NCBI RefSeq assembly: GCF_000711195.1
Contig: NZ_JOMR01000001.1
Location: 1 to 64,000, forward strand
DNA length: 64,000 bases
Direction of reading: 5' to 3'
Source: Thiomicrospira pelophila DSM 1534
GTDB lineage: Bacteria; Pseudomonadota; Gammaproteobacteria; Thiomicrospirales; Thiomicrospiraceae
Numbering within the stretch: position 1 is the first letter of the stretch; every line of letters begins with the position of its first letter. This document shows, piece after piece, positions 56,217 through 64,000 of this stretch. A program made the translations under genes and the position numbers. The notes under the pieces were generated by a model. That model saw only the letters and a list, made by a program, of their open reading frames with translations. It did not search any database and had not been told where the DNA came from.

Positions 56217-57013
56217 ATCAACCTATCATTCTGACGATTGCTGGTTCGGATACGCTGGCCGGTGCCGGACTGCAAGCTGACTTAAAAACCATTCATGCTT
56301 TAGGCGGGTATGCGGTTACGGTAACCACCGCGATCACCGCGCAAAATTTTGCAGGTGTGCAAGCCGTGTTTCCGTTATCGGCCGCGCAGGTGTCAGCACA
56401 GTTAGATAGCTTATTATTGAATGTTAAAATTGATGCGATCAAAATTGGTCAGCTCGCCAGCGCTGAGATTATTCAGGCGCTTAGCCAATCACTGAAACCT
56501 GCACAATGCCCGATTGTATTGGACCCTGTTTTGGTCAGCTCTAGTGGTCAAGCCTTGTTATCTCCATCGGCCCATTCAACCTTAATTCGCCAGTTGCTTC
56601 CACTTGCACAACTCATCACACCCAATATTCCAGAAGTCAACGCGCTGCTCGGCACGAAATATAAAGGCTTAGCCGATGAAATGAGTGATATTGGCCAGGC
56701 CTTTTTTGCATTAGGTGTGCAGGCGGTCTTAGTGAAAGGCGGCCATAGTTTAGATGACGAGGCGGTCGATTATTTGCTGTACCCCGATCGACCGCCGCAG
56801 GTTTTTTCAGCCCCGCGTCTGACTCACTTAAATGTAAAAGGCACCGGTTGCGCCCTGTCTTCTGCGTTGGCTTTTTATCTTTCACAGGGGGATGATTTAA
56901 TCCATGCCACCGGACATGCGAAAACATTTTTATATCAAAATTTAACGCACGCGCACTATGCAGAGATTTCTCAACCCACCGAATCCGCGCGCCTGATTAA
57001 TCCATTTCTATAA
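56213..57013 (+). CDS. thiD: Hydroxymethylpyrimidine / phosphomethylpyrimidine kinase
   Basis: 266 residues, ribokinase fold. ILTIAGSDTLAGAGLQADLKTIHALGGYA, VTTAITAQNFAGVQ, LDPVLVSSSGQALL and the anion hole NVKGTGCALSSALAFYL define ThiD. It phosphorylates HMP-P to HMP-PP. It is apart from the thiCOSG group and shows no riboswitch. Confidence 0.93.
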   Translation: MNQPIILTIAGSDTLAGAGLQADLKTIHALGGYAVTVTTAITAQNFAGVQAVFPLSAAQVSAQLDSLLLNVKIDAIKIGQLASAEIIQALSQSLKPAQCPIVLDPVLVSSSGQALLSPSAHSTLIRQLLPLAQLITPNIPEVNALLGTKYKGLADEMSDIGQAFFALGVQAVLVKGGHSLDDEAVDYLLYPDRPPQVFSAPRLTHLNVKGTGCALSSALAFYLSQGDDLIHATGHAKTFLYQNLTHAHYAEISQPTESARLINPFL

Positions 57014-57089
57014 GCCTTAGGTCTGCTTGTTTTAAATAGTATTTAGTGACACAATCCATAAGCCTATTCGAAAAAATAAGGAGTAGATT

Positions 57090-57596
57090 ATGGCGAGTAT
57101 TACTCTCAAAGGCCAACCAATCCAAACAATTGGCGAGCTACCAACAGCGGGCTCTCTTGCTCCAAACTTTACCCTCACTAAAGCCGACTTAAGCGATACT
57201 AATTTAGCCGACTATGCTGGCAAAAAATTGGTGCTTAATATTTTTCCAAGCATCGATACTGGTGTTTGCGCCGCTTCGGTTCGACGTTTTAATGAGATTG
57301 CCTCTAAGGTAAAGGATGTACAAGTGCTGTGTATTTCCGCCGACCTACCTTTCGCTCAACAACGGTTTTGTGGTGCCGAAGGTTTAGACCAGGTAATTAA
57401 TTTGTCGAGCTTTCGTCACTCGGCCTTTGGTGAGAGTTATGGTTTAATAATAACAACCGGTCCACTCCAGGGCTTATTATCGCGTGCCGTTGTGATCGTC
57501 GATTCGAATGGAAAAATTTGTTATACCCAACAGGTTCCCGAAATTGTCCAAGAACCCGATTACGATGCGGCTTTAGACGCACTAAAGCGCTGCTAA
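57090..57596 (+). CDS. tpx: Thiol peroxidase (Tpx, atypical 2-Cys peroxiredoxin)
   Basis: 168 residues. The peroxidatic Cys is in NIFPSIDTGVCAASVRRFNE and the resolving Cys in FAQQRFCGAEG, the Tpx spacing. It reduces lipid and other hydroperoxides with thioredoxin. The ribosome site AAGGAG is 7 bases before the ATG. Confidence 0.95.
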   Translation: MASITLKGQPIQTIGELPTAGSLAPNFTLTKADLSDTNLADYAGKKLVLNIFPSIDTGVCAASVRRFNEIASKVKDVQVLCISADLPFAQQRFCGAEGLDQVINLSSFRHSAFGESYGLIITTGPLQGLLSRAVVIVDSNGKICYTQQVPEIVQEPDYDAALDALKRC

Positions 57597-57614
57597 GAGG
57601 GAAGTAATAAATCA

Positions 57615-57624
57615 CCAGGCCTGG
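57615..57624. repeat. CCAGGCCTGG copy downstream of tpx
   Basis: An intergenic site 19 bp after the tpx stop. The 12-bp perfect palindrome is ACCAGGCCTGGT, flanked by AATC and TGTT. Confidence 0.8.
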
Positions 57625-57720
57625 TTGTTTCTGTATGGAAAAAGTATTTTTATATTAGTGGGATTATCATTCATATGAGAAATAGTTAGGATAGTCACGT
57701 ACCAATAAGGAAGCATTTTT

Positions 57721-58260
57721 ATGTTAACAAATCAGGCAAATCAATATGGAGTGGTTCAAATCGCTTTGCATTGGTTAATTGCGGTGACCATATTTGGCCT
57801 GTTTGGCCTTGGACTTTGGATGGTGGATTTAACCTACTATAGTGCTTGGTATCGAACCGCACCTGATTTGCATCGCAGTATTGGTGTGCTTGTCGTAAGT
57901 TTAATGGTGTTTCGTTTGTTATGGCGTCTGGCGAACCCGAAAGTTGAGTTGATACCAACTCATAAAAACTGGGAACGCAAACTAGCTCACGTTACCCATG
58001 CTTTAATGTATGGCTTAATGCTGCTGCTGGCAATTTCAGGCTATATGATCACGACGGCTAAGGGGCAGCCCTTACATGTGTTTGATTGGTTCTCGATTCC
58101 GGCGATATCAACGGGCATTGAATATCAAGAAGACATTGCAGGCGATTTGCATGAAATTTTTGCTTGGAGCTTAATTGGCCTGGCCTTGTTACATATTGCT
58201 GGCGCATTGAAACACCATTTTGTTGATCGCGATAACACCCTGAAGCGCATGCTTCCATAA
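57721..58260 (+). CDS. Cytochrome b561 (di-haem, four-helix)
   Basis: 179 residues. Four helices with haem histidines in VVQIALHWLIAV, DLHRSIGVLVVSLM, LAHVTHALMYGLM and IAGDLHEIFAWSLIGLALLHIAGALKHHF. This is the bacterial b561 family, quinol-linked electron carriers. It is followed 26 bp on by yceI, a common pairing. Confidence 0.9.
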   Translation: MLTNQANQYGVVQIALHWLIAVTIFGLFGLGLWMVDLTYYSAWYRTAPDLHRSIGVLVVSLMVFRLLWRLANPKVELIPTHKNWERKLAHVTHALMYGLMLLLAISGYMITTAKGQPLHVFDWFSIPAISTGIEYQEDIAGDLHEIFAWSLIGLALLHIAGALKHHFVDRDNTLKRMLP

Positions 58261-58286
58261 CTATTTTTTCTACCAAGGAGCGTAAT

Positions 58287-58868
58287 ATGAAAGCGTTGAA
58301 ATATTTATTAGCTGGCTTATCTTTAGCCTTAGTTTTTCCGTTAGCCCACGCTAAACCTGTTACTTATGATTTTGATATGGAAGGCATGCATGCTTCCATT
58401 AACTTCAAAGTAAATCACTTAGGTTACAGCTGGTTAGTCGGTCGTTTTGATAAGTTTGATGGTCATTTTGTGCATGATGCAAAAAACCCTAAAAACGAGA
58501 AAGTTGAAGTCACCATCGACACACGCAGCGTGAACTCAAACCATGCTGAACGTGATAAACATTTACGCAGCGATGACTTTTTAAATGTAGGTGAACATCC
58601 ACAAGCCAAGTTTGTTAGCACCAGCGTGACAAACCAAAAAGATGGCACTAAGTTAATTAAAGGTGACTTTACTTTAAACGGTGTCACTAAAGAGATTGAA
58701 ATTGTTGCCAACAAAATTGGTGAAGGTGATGATCCTTGGGGTGGTTACCGCGCAGGCTTTGAGGGCACAACTGAAATCACGATGAAAGACTTTGGCTTTA
58801 AGATGGATTTAGGTCCAGCTTCGGCTAAAGCCTACCTTGATCTTCATGTTGAAGGTATCCGTCGTTAA
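58287..58868 (+). CDS. yceI: YceI-family periplasmic lipocalin-like protein
   Basis: 193 residues with a signal peptide (ALKYLLAGLSLALVFPLAHA). The mature part has HASINFKVNHLGYSWLVGRFDKFDGHF, RDKHLRSDDFLNVGEHPQAKF, FTLNGVTKEIEIV and TEITMKDFGFKMDLGPA. The family binds isoprenoids such as ubiquinone-8. It is probably in one transcript with b561. Confidence 0.93.
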   Translation: MKALKYLLAGLSLALVFPLAHAKPVTYDFDMEGMHASINFKVNHLGYSWLVGRFDKFDGHFVHDAKNPKNEKVEVTIDTRSVNSNHAERDKHLRSDDFLNVGEHPQAKFVSTSVTNQKDGTKLIKGDFTLNGVTKEIEIVANKIGEGDDPWGGYRAGFEGTTEITMKDFGFKMDLGPASAKAYLDLHVEGIRR

Positions 58869-58893
58869 TTTGTTTTGAACGAGCAAAGCGACT

Positions 58894-58918
58894 AAGCCGG
58901 GTTTATCCCGGCTTTTTT
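58894..58918 (+). terminator. Rho-independent terminator after yceI
   Basis: AAGCCGGG-TTTAT-CCCGGCTT with a T run. Confidence 0.85.
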
Positions 58919-58975
58919 ATAGCTGTAGGTTTATCGGCTATAATGTCAGGTTTTCATTTCACACAAAAGGGCGTC

Positions 58976-59464
58976 ATGAGCCAAGCGATTAAACAACTTG
59001 AGTTACGTTACAACAATACAGAAGATCGAATTTTGCTCACGATTGCAACCCCGACCCATCATGTGATGAAGGCTTGGATTACGCGTCGGTATGTCAAAAT
59101 CTTAGTGCCTGCCTTACAAGGTCTGAATCCTGAAACACTTAAACCCATGGTCGAAATGCCTGATAAGGCTGAACATGAAGATCATGATTATAATTTGGAT
59201 GATGAATTTAACGAGCCGGACAATCCTCATTACCCTTTGGGAAAAGAGCCTATCGTGTTGAGTAGCTTACGTTTTATGAAACAAGACGCACCCATGCCGC
59301 GCTTAGCTTTAGAACCTAAAAGTGGATCAGGTATTATGTTGAATCTTTACCCGCCTTTTGTCCGAGCACTACAAAGTCAATTAGCGAATGCGATTTTAAA
59401 GGCCGATTGGCAATTAGATTTGGATCCGATGGTTGGTTTTGCGAGTTCACACCGTTTACAGTAA
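58976..59464 (+). CDS. Conserved-looking hypothetical protein
   Basis: 162 residues from ATG 58976. It has LELRYNNTEDRILLTIATPTHHVMKAWITRRYVKIL, an acidic middle (EHEDHDYNLDDEFNEPDNP) and a C-terminal LNLYPPFVRALQSQLANAI. It looks like a soluble cytoplasmic protein. I do not recognise the family. An ATG at 58943 would add 11 residues but lacks a ribosome site. It overlaps the end of ubiA by 9 bp. Confidence 0.6.
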   Translation: MSQAIKQLELRYNNTEDRILLTIATPTHHVMKAWITRRYVKILVPALQGLNPETLKPMVEMPDKAEHEDHDYNLDDEFNEPDNPHYPLGKEPIVLSSLRFMKQDAPMPRLALEPKSGSGIMLNLYPPFVRALQSQLANAILKADWQLDLDPMVGFASSHRLQ

Positions 59465-60322
59465 CTGAGCATCGCTATAATTCAATATCAAACTCAGCAG
59501 AATAATGAGGCCTACCCAATGGTTATGTTTAAAGGCTTTAAAACAGAGTGCACGATCTCGATCCTTAATCAGCCACTGGTGGTATACAAACAAAGCCATC
59601 ACCAAGCTCAAACTGACATAATAAATCGTGTTTAAATCAAAAAGTTTCCCCATCACCAGCAACATACCCAACATAAGGACTTGTAGTAAACCTATGATCA
59701 AACGGTCATAATCACCAAATAAAATCGCGGTAGACTTTATGCCGACCTTTAAATCATCTGGTTTATCCGTCATCGCATACATGGTGTCGTAAATTAAAGT
59801 CCACAACAGAGTAATCGCAAACACCCACCAGGCCTGGTAGGGAACCGTGTTTTGCACGGCGGCAAAGCCCATCGGCACGGCCCAGGCAAACGCCATCCCC
59901 AAAAAAACCTGAGGCCAATGCGTAAATCGTTTGGTATAAGGATATAAAGCGGTTAACAAGAGCGCACCAACCGCCAATGCAATGGTTAAAGTGTTGAGCA
60001 GTAAAACCAAACTAAAACCCAATAAGCCCAAACCAAAAAATAACCATAGTGCTTCGCGTGGTTTAATCTGTCCCGTTGCTAAGGGACGCTCACAAGTTCG
60101 TGCTACTGATCCATCCCAATGACGATCTGCATAGTCGTTAATGACACAACCTGCCGAACGAACAACTATGGCGCCGAGCACAAAAACCAAAAGCACCAGG
60201 CCTGGAGGAGAGCCCTCCGCCGCCAACCATAATGCCCAAAGCGCCGGCCAGAGCACCAAATAAATACCCACCGGCTTGTTAAGACGCATTAAATCAATAT
60301 AGGGTTTAATCTTCGAAAACAT
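59456..60322 (-). CDS. ubiA: 4-hydroxybenzoate polyprenyltransferase
   Basis: 288 residues, about eight helices. The two Asp-rich sites are VINDYADRHWDGSVARTCERPLATG and YDTMYAMTDKPDDLKVGIKSTAILFG. YIDLMRLNKPVGIYLVLWPALW is the usual start. It attaches the prenyl tail in ubiquinone synthesis. Two CCAGGCCTGG copies lie inside (59828 QAW, 60196 PGL). It overlaps the small upstream gene by 17 bp. Confidence 0.94.
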   Translation of the reverse strand: MFSKIKPYIDLMRLNKPVGIYLVLWPALWALWLAAEGSPPGLVLLVFVLGAIVVRSAGCVINDYADRHWDGSVARTCERPLATGQIKPREALWLFFGLGLLGFSLVLLLNTLTIALAVGALLLTALYPYTKRFTHWPQVFLGMAFAWAVPMGFAAVQNTVPYQAWWVFAITLLWTLIYDTMYAMTDKPDDLKVGIKSTAILFGDYDRLIIGLLQVLMLGMLLVMGKLFDLNTIYYVSLSLVMALFVYHQWLIKDRDRALCFKAFKHNHWVGLIILLSLILNYSDAQLL

Positions 60323-60557
60323 GGGCCCAGCCCTGCTGTTTAATCCAGTCTACGCCTTTCGGATTAGCGCTGATTTCGTAACTAACTTCGCTATAACGTT
60401 CGCTGTGATTGAGCGTAATTTTAGCTTGGTCCTTTTGCCAGACGCTTTCAATCGTCCAACCCATTAAATGACTCTGACCGCCATCAAAACTGATTCGTTC
60501 CCAACCTTCTTCGGCGAGTGTAGTGTTAATAAGTTGATAGTCTTGTTCCGTCATCAT
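60306..60557 (-). CDS. Small hypothetical protein
   Basis: 83 residues (or 82 from the second ATG). Sequence features: TEQDYQLINTTLAEEGWERISFDGG, KITLNHSERYSEVSYEIS and a C-terminal GVDWIKQQGWAHVFED. Soluble, acidic, no family recognised. It sits 2 bp after glmU and overlaps ubiA, so it is in a glmU-orf-ubiA unit, which supports it as real. Confidence 0.6.
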   Translation of the reverse strand: MMTEQDYQLINTTLAEEGWERISFDGGQSHLMGWTIESVWQKDQAKITLNHSERYSEVSYEISANPKGVDWIKQQGWAHVFED

Positions 60558-60559
60558 GG

Positions 60560-61924
60560 CTATTTTTTAACCGGCTTTTGCCAGCCCTTTAGAGTGAGTT
60601 GTTTAGCTCGACTAAGTGTGAGTTCATTCGCGGGTGCCGTTTTAGTAATGGTTGAACCGGCTCCAATTGTAGCGCCGTCTTCAATTGTTACTGGAGCAAT
60701 TAATTGGCTGTCAGAGCCAACAAATACATTGTTTCCAATAATGGTTTTGTATTTATTCACGCCATCATAATTACAAGTGATTGTGCCCGCGCCTATATTA
60801 ACGTCAGAGCCCATATTGGTATCACCGACGTAACTTAGATGGTTAACCTTCGAGCCAACACCAACCTGTGCATTCTTTAACTCTACAAAGTTTCCGATAT
60901 TTACTTTATCCGACAAATTTGTACCAGGTCGAATTCGAGCATAAGGGCCGATATTACAGTTTTGGCCCAGCTTAGCCGAATCTAAATGACTGAAAGGTTT
61001 GATGATTGTACCGGACGCAATCTCAACATCTTTCAGAACACAATAGGCACCGACTTTAACACCATCACCTAGTTTAACTTGACCTTCGATGATGACACCC
61101 ACATCCAGTTCGACATCCATACCTACTTCTATCTCACCACGAATATCCAAACGATTGGCATCAAGTAACGTAACACCTTGCTCCATTAAGGTTTGGGCTT
61201 GCTGACGCTGAAATTGACGTTCTAAATCTTGTAACTGAGCTTTATTATTTACACCTAACACTTCCATTTCTGAAGACGGAGAGGCCGTACGAACTTGAAA
61301 TCCATCATCCACCGCCATCGCGATAATATCGGTTAGATAATATTCTCCCTGTGCATTATTGTTTTGAAGGCGTGACAACCAGGCCTGCAATTGCTGGCCT
61401 TGTACGGCCATAATACCCGTATTAACCTCGTTCACTTTTAGCTGATCAGCATTTGCATCTTTTTGTTCGACGATAGCCGTAACACAATGATGTTTATCAC
61501 GTAAAATTCGGCCATAGCCGGTAGGATCTTCTAAATTAATAGTGAGTAAAGCGAGTGGATGCTTGGCATCAATTTGAGACAATAAATCTTCTAACGTTTC
61601 AGGCCGAGTTAAAGGGACATCCCCATACAAAATTAATACGCGATCGTCGCCTTCTATACAGGGTAAAGCTTGTTGAACGGCATGACCGGTGCCAAGTTGC
61701 TCGGTTTGCTCAACCCAACGAATTGCTGGAGAATTAAATACCTGTTTAACTTGGTCTGATCCATGTCCAACTACCAGAGTAATTTTGGCAGGGTTAAGTT
61801 GACCTGCTCTATCAAGCACATGTCCTAATAACGGTTTGGCCGCCAAAGGTTGAAGTACTTTTGGCAATTTGGAACGCATACGTGTACCTTTGCCCGCCGC
61901 CAAGATAACAAGATTTAAATTCAT
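60560..61924 (-). CDS. glmU: Bifunctional UDP-GlcNAc pyrophosphorylase / GlcN-1-P acetyltransferase
   Basis: 454 residues. The uridyltransferase domain has NLVILAAGKGTRMRSKLPKVLQPLAAKPLLG, TGHAVQQALP and LYGDVPLT. The left-handed beta-helix has the RPGTNLSDKVNIGNFVELKN and YDGVNKYKTIIGNNVFVGSDSQLIAPV repeats. It makes UDP-GlcNAc for peptidoglycan and LPS. It lies after the ATP synthase operon as in many relatives, but behind a terminator. Confidence 0.96.
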   Translation of the reverse strand: MNLNLVILAAGKGTRMRSKLPKVLQPLAAKPLLGHVLDRAGQLNPAKITLVVGHGSDQVKQVFNSPAIRWVEQTEQLGTGHAVQQALPCIEGDDRVLILYGDVPLTRPETLEDLLSQIDAKHPLALLTINLEDPTGYGRILRDKHHCVTAIVEQKDANADQLKVNEVNTGIMAVQGQQLQAWLSRLQNNNAQGEYYLTDIIAMAVDDGFQVRTASPSSEMEVLGVNNKAQLQDLERQFQRQQAQTLMEQGVTLLDANRLDIRGEIEVGMDVELDVGVIIEGQVKLGDGVKVGAYCVLKDVEIASGTIIKPFSHLDSAKLGQNCNIGPYARIRPGTNLSDKVNIGNFVELKNAQVGVGSKVNHLSYVGDTNMGSDVNIGAGTITCNYDGVNKYKTIIGNNVFVGSDSQLIAPVTIEDGATIGAGSTITKTAPANELTLSRAKQLTLKGWQKPVKK

Positions 61925-62017
61925 TGAAACATCTCCTAAAAATCCTCAACACTCTAAATGGCTGAGCACTTAGTATAAAACCAGCCAATAAAATGTTCAG
62001 GGCTTTTAGTTAATTAT

Positions 62018-62043
62018 AAAAAAAGCGCCCGAAGGCGCTTTCT
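62018..62043 (-). terminator. Rho-independent terminator of the ATP synthase operon
   Basis: On the minus strand: AAAGCGCC-TTCG-GGCGCTTT followed by a T run. The stem has a stable TTCG loop. It lies 19 bp after atpC. Confidence 0.85.
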
Positions 62044-62061
62044 TTTTTTCGGGGGACTAAA

Positions 62062-62496
62062 TTAAGCCATCCCAGTTTTTTCCAAACGATCACGTAGTTT
62101 CGTAATTGTCTGAATTTGGGCTACCGCTTCCGCCAAGTCGATTTGCGCACGCGCTATATCGACATCAGTTTTTGCGTTATCCATTGCTTCTTCAGCACGC
62201 TGTTTTGCTTCAAGTGCTTGAGCTTCATCTAAGTCTTTAGAACGCACACATGTGTCGGCCAAAATGGTCACCACATGCGGCTGAACTTCGATTGTGCCAC
62301 TGTTGACGAAAAAAGCATCTTCTTCATCACCACTTTTCACACGTACTTCGCCAGGTCTTAACTGACTTAAAAACTGGGTATGGAAAGGCAAAATACCTAC
62401 CTCTCCATTGGCAGCCTGTGCGAAAAGCATGTCGGCTTTTCCAGAGAAAATCTCACCTTCCGCACTTACTATATCTACTTGCATAGAGACTGCCAT
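62062..62496 (-). CDS. atpC: ATP synthase epsilon chain
   Basis: 144 residues. VDIVSAEGEIFSGKADMLFAQAANGEVGILPFHTQFLSQL and FFVNSGTIEVQPHVVTILAD are the beta-sandwich domain; a helical Ala/Glu-rich hairpin follows. It is the central-stalk regulatory subunit of F1. It starts 6 bp after atpD with AAGGGGT as ribosome site. Confidence 0.95.
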   Translation of the reverse strand: MAVSMQVDIVSAEGEIFSGKADMLFAQAANGEVGILPFHTQFLSQLRPGEVRVKSGDEEDAFFVNSGTIEVQPHVVTILADTCVRSKDLDEAQALEAKQRAEEAMDNAKTDVDIARAQIDLAEAVAQIQTITKLRDRLEKTGMA

Positions 62497-62502
62497 AACT
62501 TA

Positions 62503-63912
<1,410 letters not shown>

Positions 63913-64000
63913 CTAAACCGCAGAAGCACCTGCGACAATTTCCGATAGCTCTTGGGTAATCGCTGCTTGACGCGCTTTGTTATATGATAATTTAAGATCT
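63913..64000 (-). CDS. atpG: ATP synthase gamma chain, C-terminal end (truncated by window edge)
   Basis: The minus strand encodes KLSYNKARQAAITQELSEIV followed by AGASAV and a TAG at 63913-63915. This is the highly conserved C-terminus of the gamma subunit, the rotor shaft of F1. The rest lies beyond the window. Confidence 0.92.
   Translation of the reverse strand, partial: DLKLSYNKARQAAITQELSEIVAGASAV

Overview
The window reads as chromosome of a free-living, aerobic, sulfur-oxidising gammaproteobacterium. The gene orders hisE-hinT-tatABC, trmB/mutY-yggX and atpD-atpC-glmU, and the biotin and thiamine genes, are typical of Gammaproteobacteria. A flavocytochrome c sulfide dehydrogenase locus, a periplasmic DsrE-like protein and a TauE/SafE exporter point to sulfur chemistry. 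The Thiomicrospira / Hydrogenovibrio / Thiomicrorhabdus group is my best guess; this is inference from gene content, not a database match. No rRNA, tRNA, phage, intact IS element or CRISPR array was seen.

Layout. 0-4.8 kb: end of hisE, a HIT protein, tatABC, an exported thioredoxin-fold DUF255 protein and a membrane Zn peptidase. 4.8-10.3 kb: a lone FecCD permease, a CopB-type metal ATPase, a HugZ-like protein, rpoH and a DUF1275 protein. 10.3-17.8 kb: biotin genes in two blocks (bioHC and bioBF) separated by cspA and a periplasmic DsrE-like gene. 17.8-24.3 kb: flavin reductase, zinc CDF exporter, then four genes that together make and recycle glucosylglycerate. 24.4-35.6 kb: a putative outer-membrane protein, uvrD, trxA, rho, rpmE2, a nuclease, hemE, an EAL-HDOD protein, yggX, mutY and trmB. 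36.6-44.3 kb: polA, metY, an LpxL-like acyltransferase, ttcA, a TauE/SafE protein and trmA. 44.4-48.8 kb: TPP riboswitch and thiC-thiO-thiS-thiG, with a REP-like pair between thiS and thiG. 48.8-50.1 kb: an AT-rich accessory patch. 50.1-55.4 kb: an unusual operon of two polytopic membrane subunits resembling cytochrome bd subunit I (one with a fused cytochrome c domain), a monoheme cytochrome, FccB, a diheme FccA-like cytochrome and a 32-residue membrane peptide. 55.5-64 kb: phosphoesterase, thiD, tpx, cytochrome b561, yceI, ubiA, glmU and the 3' part of the ATP synthase operon.

Two signals stand out. First, the 10-bp palindrome CCAGGCCTGG occurs at least 28 times (about 0.06 expected by chance), in conserved genes in all three reading phases and in gaps between genes, often extended to perfect palindromes of 14-22 bp; it looks like a genome-wide highly iterated palindrome. 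Second, the Fcc-plus-bd-like operon suggests a membrane-anchored sulfide-oxidising electron-transfer complex that I do not recognise as a described system.
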